Source: Alkalimonas amylolytica
Lineage (GTDB): Bacteria; Pseudomonadota; Gammaproteobacteria; Enterobacterales; Alteromonadaceae
DNA: 64,000 nt
Assembly: GCF_900107845.1 (NCBI RefSeq)
Contig: NZ_FNRM01000001.1
Span: forward strand, 429,209 to 493,208
Direction of reading: 5' to 3'
The notes beneath the pieces are model-generated. The model worked only from the letters and a program-made list of their open reading frames with translations, was not told the DNA's origin and made no database searches. Made by a program: the position numbers and the translations under genes. Positions 26,314-34,194 of this stretch are shown here, one piece after another; position 1 is the first letter of the stretch; the number at the start of each line of letters is the position of its first letter.

Positions 26314-27408
26314 ATGAAAATAACTGATATCCGTTTGGGCATGCTGAAAGTGCCGCTGAAAACGCCGTTTAAAACGGCACTGCGCACGGTGCATGAGATT
26401 GAAGATGTCGTGGTGATCATCGAAACCGATACCGGCCATGTCGGTTATGGGGAAGCGCCGGCCACCGCCGTGATCACTGGTGACATTCATGGCTCCATCA
26501 TTGAAGCCATTCGCACAATAATCAAGCCCAAGCTGATTGGTCTCGACATCTCCGATCTGAATCATGTCACCCGGGTGATTCAGGGCTGTATTATGAAGAA
26601 TTACAGCGCCAAAGCGGCGGTAGAAATTGCTATCTACGATTTGTTTGCTCAGCTGTACGGTGCCCCTTTGTACAAAATGCTGGGCGGCGGAGTGCCGAAA
26701 CTGACCACCGATCTGACCATCAGCGTGGATTATATTGATAAGATGGTAGCGGACTCGCTCGAAGCCGTTGACCGTGGCTTTGAGACACTCAAAGTAAAGG
26801 TAGGCAAAGACATTGGTGTTGATATCGAGCGGGTAAAAGCCATTTATGCCGCGGTAGAAGGCCGGGCGCTGATCCGGCTGGATGCTAATCAGGGCTGGAC
26901 GGCCAAAGAAGCCGTGTATGCACTGCACAAGCTGGAAGATGCCGGTGTGCGACTGGAACTGGTAGAGCAGCCGGTGAAAGCACTGGATATTGATGGCCTG
27001 AAATACGTGACTGACCGAGTGCATACGCCGGTAATGGCCGATGAAGCTACCTTCAGCCCTCGAGAAGTGATTGAGCTTATAAAAATGCGCGCCGCCGATA
27101 TCATCAACATCAAGTTGATGAAAACCGGCGGTATTTCCAATGCGATCAAAATTGCTGATATCTGCTCTTTCTACGATATGCAGTGCATGATTGGTTGCAT
27201 GCTGGAAACCAGCATCAGCGTATCTGCAGCCGTCCACCTGGCAGTGGCAAAATCCGATGTGATCACCAAGGTCGATTTAGATGGGCCTTCGCTCTGTGCT
27301 TTTGATCCTGTTGAAGGCAATGTGCTATTTGAGGGTGCTGATATTAGCATTCAAGACACGCCAGGCCTCGGCATTCGGAGCATCAAAGGCCTACAAATGT
27401 TAGCTTAA
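26314..27408 (+). CDS. L-Ala-D/L-Glu epimerase (dipeptide epimerase, enolase superfamily)
   Basis: A 364-residue muconate-lactonizing-subgroup enzyme. Seen in order: the capping domain (MKITDIRLGMLKVPLKTPFKTAL), the acid/base KxK in TLKVKVG (about 160-166), metal ligands in RLDANQGW, VEQP and MADEA, the second lysine in NIKLMKTGG, and the DLDGP motif near the C-terminus that is typical of dipeptide epimerases. It converts L-Ala-D-Glu from wall peptides to L-Ala-L-Glu so that peptidases can cut it. I chose the ATG at 26314, with CGAGG nine bases upstream. Its place next to the nagZ-murQ operon supports the murein substrate. Confidence 0.93.
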   Translation: MKITDIRLGMLKVPLKTPFKTALRTVHEIEDVVVIIETDTGHVGYGEAPATAVITGDIHGSIIEAIRTIIKPKLIGLDISDLNHVTRVIQGCIMKNYSAKAAVEIAIYDLFAQLYGAPLYKMLGGGVPKLTTDLTISVDYIDKMVADSLEAVDRGFETLKVKVGKDIGVDIERVKAIYAAVEGRALIRLDANQGWTAKEAVYALHKLEDAGVRLELVEQPVKALDIDGLKYVTDRVHTPVMADEATFSPREVIELIKMRAADIINIKLMKTGGISNAIKIADICSFYDMQCMIGCMLETSISVSAAVHLAVAKSDVITKVDLDGPSLCAFDPVEGNVLFEGADISIQDTPGLGIRSIKGLQMLA

Positions 27409-27434
27409 ACGGCACCTCCCTGCCGATACCACCG

Positions 27435-27463
27435 CCGGTAGCCGCAAGGTTACCGGTTTTTTT
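27435..27463 (+). terminator. Terminator after the epimerase gene
   Basis: CCGGTAGCC (27435-27443), loop GCAA, GGTTACCGG (27448-27456) with one mismatch, then seven T. It ends the DUF819-epimerase transcript. Confidence 0.8.
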
Positions 27464-27506
27464 GTGTCAGAGACCGATGCATTCAACCAAGTGACCAGCT
27501 ATCAGG

Positions 27507-27538
27507 CAAAAAAAACCGCAGCACCAGGGCTGCGGTTT
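27507..27538 (-). terminator. Terminator of the TonB-dependent receptor gene
   Basis: Read on the minus strand: AAACCGCAGC, a six-base loop, GCTGCGGTTT and a run of T (27514-27507 in complement). It lies just after the receptor stop. Confidence 0.85.
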
Positions 27539-27559
27539 TACTCGTTTCATGGCTCTACC

Positions 27560-30418
27560 TTAGAAGGTGTACTCTACCAATAAGGTGTAAGCACGGCCAC
27601 GAGGATCGGCCACACGAGGCTCCCAGGCTGAGCCAGCTGCCGAGTCCATATTGTGTGACGAGAATGGTGGATCTTGGTCAAACAGGTTCTTAATCCCCAT
27701 GGTAATTAGGGTATTCTCCAGACCACGGTAAGTCAGACTGTAATTATAGGTGGTGTAGCTTTTCACCCGATAATCAAAGTTTGGTGGGTTGTGGACGCCA
27801 CTGGCAATCCTGGCAAAGACCGCACTTTCATAACCATGACGGTAAATTTGCGTCAGGCTGTGCATAAAGTCGCCATGGGTATAGCTGAAATTGACTGTAT
27901 GTTTCCACTTGATAGGCAGGTTGTTGTTGTAGACAAACTGACCTACTAGATTCTCGCTGTAGGGCAGTGTATCCAGCGCTTTGGTTTTAAAGCTCTGCAG
28001 GTAGTTACCATTTAACCGCAGCCGCCAGCTCCCGCCGGCCAGTTCACCGGTCAGGTTGGCATCCACTTCAATACCACGGGTTAAGGTACCGCCCGAGTTA
28101 ATAAAACGGGCATCAATGGCCGTGATCTCACCTGCACTGTTGCGGATAAAGTTGTCCTGGAAGGACTGGTAGTTTTGCAACAACACATTCTGGGTCGCAA
28201 CCCGAATGGTATTGGTACGCTCAATCTCCCACCAGTCAACACTGATGTTGAAATTATCGGTAGGGACCAATACCACTCCGATGCTCTTTTGGGTGGACTC
28301 TTCCGGCTGCAAATCCACCTTACCACCACGGATCAGGTTTGGTTGAATCGATTCACACCCAGGGGTATCACTCACCTGACCATCCGGACAACGGGTCGGA
28401 TCAAACCAGGTATCGACCGTGATCGGCTCCGAGCGCTCGCCTTCAAACAACTGGTTGAAGTTTGGCACTTTAAAGCCAGTGCTGTAAGCAGCACGCACCA
28501 TCACCTGCTCAACTGGCTGGTACTTTAACGAGACTTTTGGATTGGTGGTGCTGCCAAAACCACTGTAATGATCATAACGGCCGGCCAACGTCAGATCCAG
28601 GTTGTCCAATACCGGGAAATACACTTCCGCAAAGACCGCCTTGATGTTACGACTAACTTTATCCAGCGCATTTTGATCATCAAACGGCGCTAATGGGACG
28701 GTCCGGCCAGGCTCTAAATCCGAGCCATTAAAGCGGTATTCCTCACGGCGCAAATCGGTACCGACCGCAGCTTGAATAAAACCACCTGGCAGTTCCAGCC
28801 CTAAATCACCAGAAATGATAGCATCAAGTTGTGTTAAGGTTGTGGTGCCATCATACAGTTTTACACCAGCAGCAGAGGCGGCCGCTAAGCCATCCAGCGC
28901 TGCTTGTGATTGCTGACCTGGGAACATGAAAGGATCCAAAGTACCACTACCCAACAGTGTTTGCAGTTGATCCAGATAGTAGTAACCATCCACCAGTTTC
29001 GTTTTGGAGCTATTTTCTGAACGCGACAGGCCAATGGTGTAATCGTAATCAGCGACCATGCCCTCAAAAGCCAGCAAAGCCCGGTAGGAAGTAGTGTCGG
29101 TGTCGAAAGTCCGAGGTCCACACTCAATACAACGCCAACGATAGGCAATGGGAGCTCCATAGTTCAGACCATCGTAGCCAAAATAACCACCCAAAGTATG
29201 GAAAATACGGTCATAATTAACTCCGGTACTTGGGTACCAGGTCGATGGATTGAACTGTGCTGTCGCCAGCGCACTGGAACTGATCTGATATTGCTCAAAA
29301 CTCTTTCTGGATTCAACATGAGCGGCGGATAGCTCAAAAAACATTTCATGGCTATCGCCTAAGTTAAACGAGAGCCGACCAACAAAGTCCAGGCTCTCCA
29401 GCGGCGACTGCAGCATGCGGTGGCGGCCATACTCCCAGGCACAAGCATACTGAGACTGAGGCGACCATGGGTACAGGTTCGGATCAAAGCGCCCCATAAA
29501 ATCGCCACCGGCCTCACAACCCGGACCACCCGGTAAAGCCAGAATATTGATTGCATCCTGGCGGGCTACAGGGCTGTTTGGATTAGGGTCAATCAAGCCA
29601 GAGCCTATCAAGCCTGGCGCTGTAGCAGTGCTGACATTAAAAATGGTCGCAAAAGGCGTACCACGCGTATCCGGCGATAAGCCCCTGTCCTCCTGGAAGG
29701 AGTTGGTGAAATCACGTTGGGTGCCACGAATGCCCAGGTTACGCTTGGCGGTAATGGTACCAAAGGCGTTCCAGCCATCCTGATCAAAATCACCAACACC
29801 AAAAAGTGCATTGGCACGATAGATATGGCCTGCACCCGCCTCGGTCACATCGGCAAAACCAGAGACCTGGGCACCCGTATAATCACGGCGGGTAATAAAG
29901 TTAATGACCCCGCCAATGGCGTCGGTGCCATAAACAGCAGAGGCGCCATCACGCAGGATCTCTACACGGTCCAGGGCTGCAAATGGAATGGAGTTTAAAT
30001 CGACACTGCGTCCTTTTAAGCCGTGCGGTGCCAAGCGACGACCATTGAGTAAGACCAAAGTTGCATCCGAGCCCTGACCACGCAGGTTGGCGCCCGAATT
30101 GCCATGGTTAGCACGGTTATCCGCCGTCGATATGCCTTCGTTACTGGCCATATTATCGACGCCATTACCGGCAATGTTGAGTTGCATTAACAACTGCTCA
30201 CCCGAGGTAATACCGGCGGCATTGATGTCTTCACGGGTGAAGACGGTAATAGGTAATTCACCTTCCAAGGTCGTACGTTTGATACTGGAGCCGGTGACCC
30301 GAATTCGTTCAACGGCGTCTTCGGCCTCAGCGACAGACAGATTGTCGTTCGCTATCGCGTGTGTGCCTAGCCCGGCCAAGGCTAAACAACCGATTAATGG
30401 TTTCAACTTCACGTGCAT
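27560..30418 (-). CDS. TonB-dependent outer-membrane receptor
   Basis: A 952-residue TonB-dependent transporter. It has a signal peptide (MHVKLKPLIGCLALAGLGTHAIA), a likely TonB box near AVERIRVTGS, a plug domain (about 50-180: RGQGSDATLVLLNGRRLAP, DRVEILRDGASAVYGTDAIGGVIN) and a 22-strand-type barrel ending LLVEYTF with a terminal Phe. The pattern is that of the large receptor subgroup in Alteromonadales and Xanthomonadales that takes up carbohydrates or peptides, not siderophores. GGAG sits just before the ATG. It is in the murein locus and carries a perfect GAAT-N5-ATTC site upstream, so import of peptidoglycan fragments is the best inference. Confidence 0.93.
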   Translation of the reverse strand: MHVKLKPLIGCLALAGLGTHAIANDNLSVAEAEDAVERIRVTGSSIKRTTLEGELPITVFTREDINAAGITSGEQLLMQLNIAGNGVDNMASNEGISTADNRANHGNSGANLRGQGSDATLVLLNGRRLAPHGLKGRSVDLNSIPFAALDRVEILRDGASAVYGTDAIGGVINFITRRDYTGAQVSGFADVTEAGAGHIYRANALFGVGDFDQDGWNAFGTITAKRNLGIRGTQRDFTNSFQEDRGLSPDTRGTPFATIFNVSTATAPGLIGSGLIDPNPNSPVARQDAINILALPGGPGCEAGGDFMGRFDPNLYPWSPQSQYACAWEYGRHRMLQSPLESLDFVGRLSFNLGDSHEMFFELSAAHVESRKSFEQYQISSSALATAQFNPSTWYPSTGVNYDRIFHTLGGYFGYDGLNYGAPIAYRWRCIECGPRTFDTDTTSYRALLAFEGMVADYDYTIGLSRSENSSKTKLVDGYYYLDQLQTLLGSGTLDPFMFPGQQSQAALDGLAAASAAGVKLYDGTTTLTQLDAIISGDLGLELPGGFIQAAVGTDLRREEYRFNGSDLEPGRTVPLAPFDDQNALDKVSRNIKAVFAEVYFPVLDNLDLTLAGRYDHYSGFGSTTNPKVSLKYQPVEQVMVRAAYSTGFKVPNFNQLFEGERSEPITVDTWFDPTRCPDGQVSDTPGCESIQPNLIRGGKVDLQPEESTQKSIGVVLVPTDNFNISVDWWEIERTNTIRVATQNVLLQNYQSFQDNFIRNSAGEITAIDARFINSGGTLTRGIEVDANLTGELAGGSWRLRLNGNYLQSFKTKALDTLPYSENLVGQFVYNNNLPIKWKHTVNFSYTHGDFMHSLTQIYRHGYESAVFARIASGVHNPPNFDYRVKSYTTYNYSLTYRGLENTLITMGIKNLFDQDPPFSSHNMDSAAGSAWEPRVADPRGRAYTLLVEYTF

Positions 30419-30454
30419 CTCTCCTAACTGGTCACCTGGATTTCTTATAATGCG

Positions 30455-30473
30455 CTGTTCGTTTTCCGAACAG
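30455..30473. promoter_or_regulatory. Inverted repeat in the leader of the TonB receptor
   Basis: CTGTTCG (30455-30461) and CGAACAG (30467-30473) form perfect 7-bp arms with a five-base loop, 37 bp before the receptor ATG. It may be an RNA hairpin or a protein site. There is no T-run on the minus strand, so it is not a simple terminator. Confidence 0.35.
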
Positions 30474-30535
30474 TTTTAACATAGCAAAGATTCACGCAAT
30501 TTGAAATAAATTATGCTGAATAATTTAAAATCAAA

Positions 30536-30548
30536 GAATATTTCATTC
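30536..30548. promoter_or_regulatory. GAAT-N5-ATTC operator before the TonB receptor
   Basis: GAATATTTCATTC followed by CTAATG, about 120 bp upstream of the receptor start. It shares ten consecutive bases, ATTCCTAATG, with the site before nagZ. Candidate site for the RpiR regulator. Confidence 0.6.
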
Positions 30549-30753
30549 CTAATGTAGGGTAAGGGCATGTTTCAAATAGGAATAGATAATGACGCCAGCT
30601 AAATTATTTCAGCTGCAGCTAAGGAAACTCAGCGTTTTTCATTGCCAATTGGACGGCTTTTTTATGCAAAGCTGCTTCATTTGCCGTAGAATGTGCCGCC
30701 AATCATCTGCCGGTTGTCAAAAGTCCTGAACTGCATGCTGTAAGGAGTCTTTC

Positions 30754-30957
30754 GTGGAATTAGTTGTTTCGTCCATCTTTTTTACGTTTATCGTACTGGG
30801 TCTGACTTTTGGTCTGAGCTGTCTGATTTATGCCTGTTTGTTGCCGGCTGGGCTTAGCCCAGAGCGAAAAATGGAAGTGCGCATCGAGTTCGCCATTTTC
30901 AGCGCAGGAAGCTTTGCTATGCTGGCGGTGATGCTGTTTGCGATGTGCTATCACTAA
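30754..30957 (+). CDS. Small two-helix membrane protein, function unknown
   Basis: A 67-residue protein with two hydrophobic segments (about 5-30 and 46-65) joined by a charged loop, SPERKMEVRIE. The GTG start at 30754 is supported by TAAGGAG six bases upstream, an almost ideal ribosome site. The end overlaps the 3' end of rmuC on the other strand by 41 bp. I do not recognise the family. Confidence 0.6.
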   Translation: MELVVSSIFFTFIVLGLTFGLSCLIYACLLPAGLSPERKMEVRIEFAIFSAGSFAMLAVMLFAMCYH

Positions 30958-32404
30958 GACAGGCGTCATCGGTTGCTCCCTCATCCAGCTGGCTTTGGCT
31001 CCCGGCTGGATGCAACTCCAGCCGGGCTTTTTCCAATAGCTCTGCATCCAATTCACTTTTTACCGCCACGCCTAGCTCTTTAAACTCAGCAGCTTGCTTA
31101 ATCAAGTTACCCCGACCGCTATACAACTGACCAAAGGCTTTGTCATAACTTTCACGCGCTTTATCCAGCTGTTTACCCACGCCCTGCATACTGTCCAAGA
31201 ACAACTTCAACTTGGTGTAAAATTTCTCAGCCCGATTGGCCAGCTCAGCGCTGTGTTTGCTTTGATCTTCAAAACGCCACAGTTGACGCACAATATTAAG
31301 GCTAGTGAGTAAGGTAGTCGGGGTCGCTACCAGCACATTGCGCTCAAGCGCTCTTTGATACAACTCCGGATCGTATTTCAGTGCTTCGACATAGGCCGAT
31401 TCAATCGGGATAAACAGAAACACCACTTCCGGTGAGTTTAACCCTGCTAGCTGGTAATAACTTTTATCTGCCAGCTCCGTAATGCGATCCTTCACCGCCT
31501 GACAGTGCTCTGCCAAGGCGCGAGCCCTTTCGTTGTCGTCTTCCGTATTGACATAACGCGTGTAAGCAGCGAGTGAGGTTTTGGCATCAACCACCATATG
31601 CCGCTGCTGTGGCAAATAGATAATGGCATCCGGCCGGCGCTTGCCATCGTCACTGTCGAAACTAACTTCGCGTTGGTAGTCGATTCCGGCGCGTAAGCCA
31701 GAGTTATCCAACACATTCTCCAGCATCAGCTCACCCCAGTTGCCCTGCACCTTCTTCTGCCCTTGCAACGCCTTGGTCAATTGCTCAGCCTGATCGGTAA
31801 TGCGGTTATTGAGTTGCTGCAGATTAATCAACTCTGTTTTCAGCGCGCTACGCTGCTGCAGCTCTTCGCTGTGAATGCGTTCCATTTTGTCACGAAAACC
31901 TTTCATATCCTGCTGCAATGGAGACAACAGCTGCTGCAGCTGCTGCTGGCTCAGCTCGCTGAACGCCTTTCCCTTGCGCTCAAGCACCTCTTGCGCCAGC
32001 AACTCAAACTCCTTTTTCAACTGATCACGGCTGTCTTTAATCAGCGCCAGCTGTTCCGCAAAATGCTGCTCCTTCGCGGTGAGGGTACTGTGCAAGCGGT
32101 CGTGCTGCTCTTTCACCGCCAGGAAGTCACTCTGCAATGCCTTTTGCTCAGCTTTTTGCTGCTGCAATGCCTGTTTTAGCTCAGCAAGCTGTAGCTCGCG
32201 TTCACGCAGCTCAATCTGGCGTACCTGGACCAATTCGCGGCTACGCGCAGCCTGCTCCGTTTGTGTCTGAAGTTCCTGCTGATGCTGTTGCTGCCATGCC
32301 TGCAGCACCAAACGCCGCTTATGCAGCATTAACAACATGGCTGGAAGCAGCAACACAATCGCTGCGGCAAAGCCAGAGAAGACGTAAAGGTAGAGTTCAC
32401 TCAT
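30917..32404 (-). CDS. rmuC: DNA recombination protein RmuC
   Basis: A 495-residue protein of the RmuC family, which limits inversions between short repeats in E. coli. An N-terminal membrane helix (about 5-28) is followed by a long Gln-rich coiled coil (about 30-190) and a PD-(D/E)XK nuclease-like domain. The latter is seen as RRPDAIIYLPQQRHMVVDAKTSLAAY, with FLFIPIESAYVEAL after it. The ATG at 32404 replaces a TTG nine bases earlier. The C-terminal tail, rich in Ser, Thr and Asp, runs into the convergent small membrane protein gene. Confidence 0.93.
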   Translation of the reverse strand: MSELYLYVFSGFAAAIVLLLPAMLLMLHKRRLVLQAWQQQHQQELQTQTEQAARSRELVQVRQIELRERELQLAELKQALQQQKAEQKALQSDFLAVKEQHDRLHSTLTAKEQHFAEQLALIKDSRDQLKKEFELLAQEVLERKGKAFSELSQQQLQQLLSPLQQDMKGFRDKMERIHSEELQQRSALKTELINLQQLNNRITDQAEQLTKALQGQKKVQGNWGELMLENVLDNSGLRAGIDYQREVSFDSDDGKRRPDAIIYLPQQRHMVVDAKTSLAAYTRYVNTEDDNERARALAEHCQAVKDRITELADKSYYQLAGLNSPEVVFLFIPIESAYVEALKYDPELYQRALERNVLVATPTTLLTSLNIVRQLWRFEDQSKHSAELANRAEKFYTKLKLFLDSMQGVGKQLDKARESYDKAFGQLYSGRGNLIKQAAEFKELGVAVKSELDAELLEKARLELHPAGSQSQLDEGATDDACLSDSTSQTASPPA

Positions 32405-32501
32405 GGGATGCAAGCTAACGATTTTAGATAGCCACTATGCTGACCTATATCGCACCAGACAACAAGCCGTTATCACGAAGGTTTGGTTTGATGCTGAAAG
32501 A

Positions 32502-32515
32502 TTGATCTAGATCAA
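32502..32515. promoter_or_regulatory. FNR/EtrA/Anr-type box before the Aer-like receptor
   Basis: TTGATCTAGATCAA is a perfect match to the FNR consensus TTGAT-N4-ATCAA. Its centre lies about 42 bp before a start point predicted from a TTAATA-like -10 near 32540-32545, which is the position where FNR activates. The receptor ATG is at 32602. Confidence 0.7.
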
Positions 32516-32601
32516 TGAATCCCTAAATTAGATTGATCGTTAATAGGGACAAATTGGTATAAGCTTTCAACAAATAACCATTATAAAAGTAAGGACTTGA
32601 T

Positions 32602-34194
32602 ATGCGCAGGAATCAGGATGTCACTCAGCGCGAAGCCAACTTTCCACGAGATGCCCATCTTATCACGACCACCGATAAGCGCGGTGTTATCACCTATGCC
32701 AATCCAGAATTTATTGCCGTCTCCGGTTATCAAAAAGACGAGCTGCTGGGTAAAAATCACAATCTTATACGTCATCCTGATATGCCAGCAGCAGCCTTTA
32801 AAGACATGTGGCGCACTATCCAAAGTGGCCATTCCTGGCGTGGCGCCGTCAAGAACCGCTGCAAAAATGGCGATCATTACTGGGTGGATGCCTATGTCAC
32901 TCCGGTAATGAAGAATGGCGAAATTGCCGAATATCAGTCCATTCGCACCGTATTACAAACCGAGCAAAAACAGCGGGCCGAACGTTTATACCAACAGTGG
33001 CGGCAGAAAGAGCTACCAAAGTGCATCAGCGCTTCACCTTATCAAACTGTGAATTTGTTATTACTTGGGTTACTACTGTGCTTGCTCGGTAGTGGTGTTG
33101 CTTTGTTTTTCGTTGCCGGCTGGTGGTCTTTTCTGATGGTACTGCCTGCCATCATGACTTGGCTGCTTATTCGCTATCAACAGCAGCAGTGCCGACGACT
33201 CCTTCAAATCGCCGATAAGACCTGTTTCAACCCGGTGATGAGCTGGGTCTATTCTGGCGGTGTCGATTTTAAAAGCCGGGTATCTTTTGCTCTATCCACC
33301 CAGCGTCAGGAAAACCGGGCACTGATGGCTCGTCTGGTCAACAGCTCCGGTTACCTGCATCAGGCCAAGGAGCAGGCCGCTACCGCGATAACCAAGGCCT
33401 CGATACAAAGTTTGCAACAGCATCAATCCACGGATGGATTTTTACAACAACTCGCTCAACTTAGAGCCCAACAAAGTCAAGTGGATGCCGCCGTATCAGA
33501 GATGGAGCAGTACACAGGCGAATCGGAACAGGCAGCACTAGCAGGTAATCAGCAATTGCAGCAGATGCTGGCAGCCAGCCAAAGTATGCAGCACCAACTG
33601 AATGAGTTAAGCCAACGCTTTGCCGAAGTCAATAAACAAGGTGAAGCCATTGCCAAGGTGGTCAAGGTTATTCGCGAAGTCGCAGAGCAAACCAATTTAT
33701 TAGCATTAAATGCAGCCATCGAAGCAGCCCGTGCTGGCGAAATGGGACGGGGGTTTGCTGTGGTCGCTGATGAGATCCGCGCCCTTGCCAGCCGTACCCA
33801 TCACTCTACCCATGAAATTCAGACCATTATTCACCAGCTCTATCAAGGCATCCAGCAAGCCGATCAAGCGCTGCTTCAAGGGGTGAGTGCCTCAGAGCAA
33901 ACAGCACAAAGTGCAGCAAGTACTGCAGCGGGTATGACGCAAATTCAACATGGTATCAATACAATGCGAAGCAAGGCGCGTCAAATCAGCCAAGCGAGCC
34001 TGCAGCAGCTCTCGACAGTCGAGCAATTGAACGTTGAAACGCAAAAGTTGGCAGGGTTAGCCCAAAGCTCAGCCCATGCTGCCGATGAAGCAAAACAACA
34101 AGGTGATCTGCTCTCTGTGCAACTCAATCAGCTAACCACATTGGCACAACACTTTTTGCACGCTCAACAGAAGGCACTTACCAATGCTGACTGA
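32602..34194 (+). CDS. Aer-like PAS-containing chemotaxis (energy taxis) receptor
   Basis: A 530-residue chemoreceptor without a periplasmic domain. The N-terminal PAS domain (about 15-125) starts with the Aer-type pattern [48 protein letters not shown] hydrophobic hairpin (about 152-195) anchors it, and the signalling domain (about 280-530) has the tip [19 protein letters not shown]. In E. coli, Aer senses redox state through FAD bound to PAS. AAGGA precedes the ATG at normal spacing. A perfect FNR-type box upstream suggests induction at low oxygen. The next gene, a PAS/EAL phosphodiesterase, overlaps its end by 11 bp. Confidence 0.92.
   Translation: MRRNQDVTQREANFPRDAHLITTTDKRGVITYANPEFIAVSGYQKDELLGKNHNLIRHPDMPAAAFKDMWRTIQSGHSWRGAVKNRCKNGDHYWVDAYVTPVMKNGEIAEYQSIRTVLQTEQKQRAERLYQQWRQKELPKCISASPYQTVNLLLLGLLLCLLGSGVALFFVAGWWSFLMVLPAIMTWLLIRYQQQQCRRLLQIADKTCFNPVMSWVYSGGVDFKSRVSFALSTQRQENRALMARLVNSSGYLHQAKEQAATAITKASIQSLQQHQSTDGFLQQLAQLRAQQSQVDAAVSEMEQYTGESEQAALAGNQQLQQMLAASQSMQHQLNELSQRFAEVNKQGEAIAKVVKVIREVAEQTNLLALNAAIEAARAGEMGRGFAVVADEIRALASRTHHSTHEIQTIIHQLYQGIQQADQALLQGVSASEQTAQSAASTAAGMTQIQHGINTMRSKARQISQASLQQLSTVEQLNVETQKLAGLAQSSAHAADEAKQQGDLLSVQLNQLTTLAQHFLHAQQKALTNAD

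Larger units (their letters stand above)
30419..30753. other. 335-bp intergenic region with receptor control sequences
   Basis: This gap holds the leader and promoter region of the TonB receptor on the minus strand, an inverted repeat (30455-30473), one perfect operator-like palindrome (30536-30548) and the upstream region of the small membrane protein gene on the plus strand. A 46-codon frame at 30589-30729 is possible but unsupported. No RNA gene was recognised. Confidence 0.6.

Noticed and set aside
26101-27237. A 378-codon open frame on the minus strand across the DUF819 and epimerase genes
   Set aside because: It covers two well-supported genes on the other strand, is rich in His, Gln and Phe like a reverse-complement shadow, and has no family resemblance.
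30455-30473. LexA (SOS) box reading of CTG...CAG before the TonB receptor
   Set aside because: The spacing between CTG and CAG is 13 bases, not 10, and the inner sequence does not match the SOS box.
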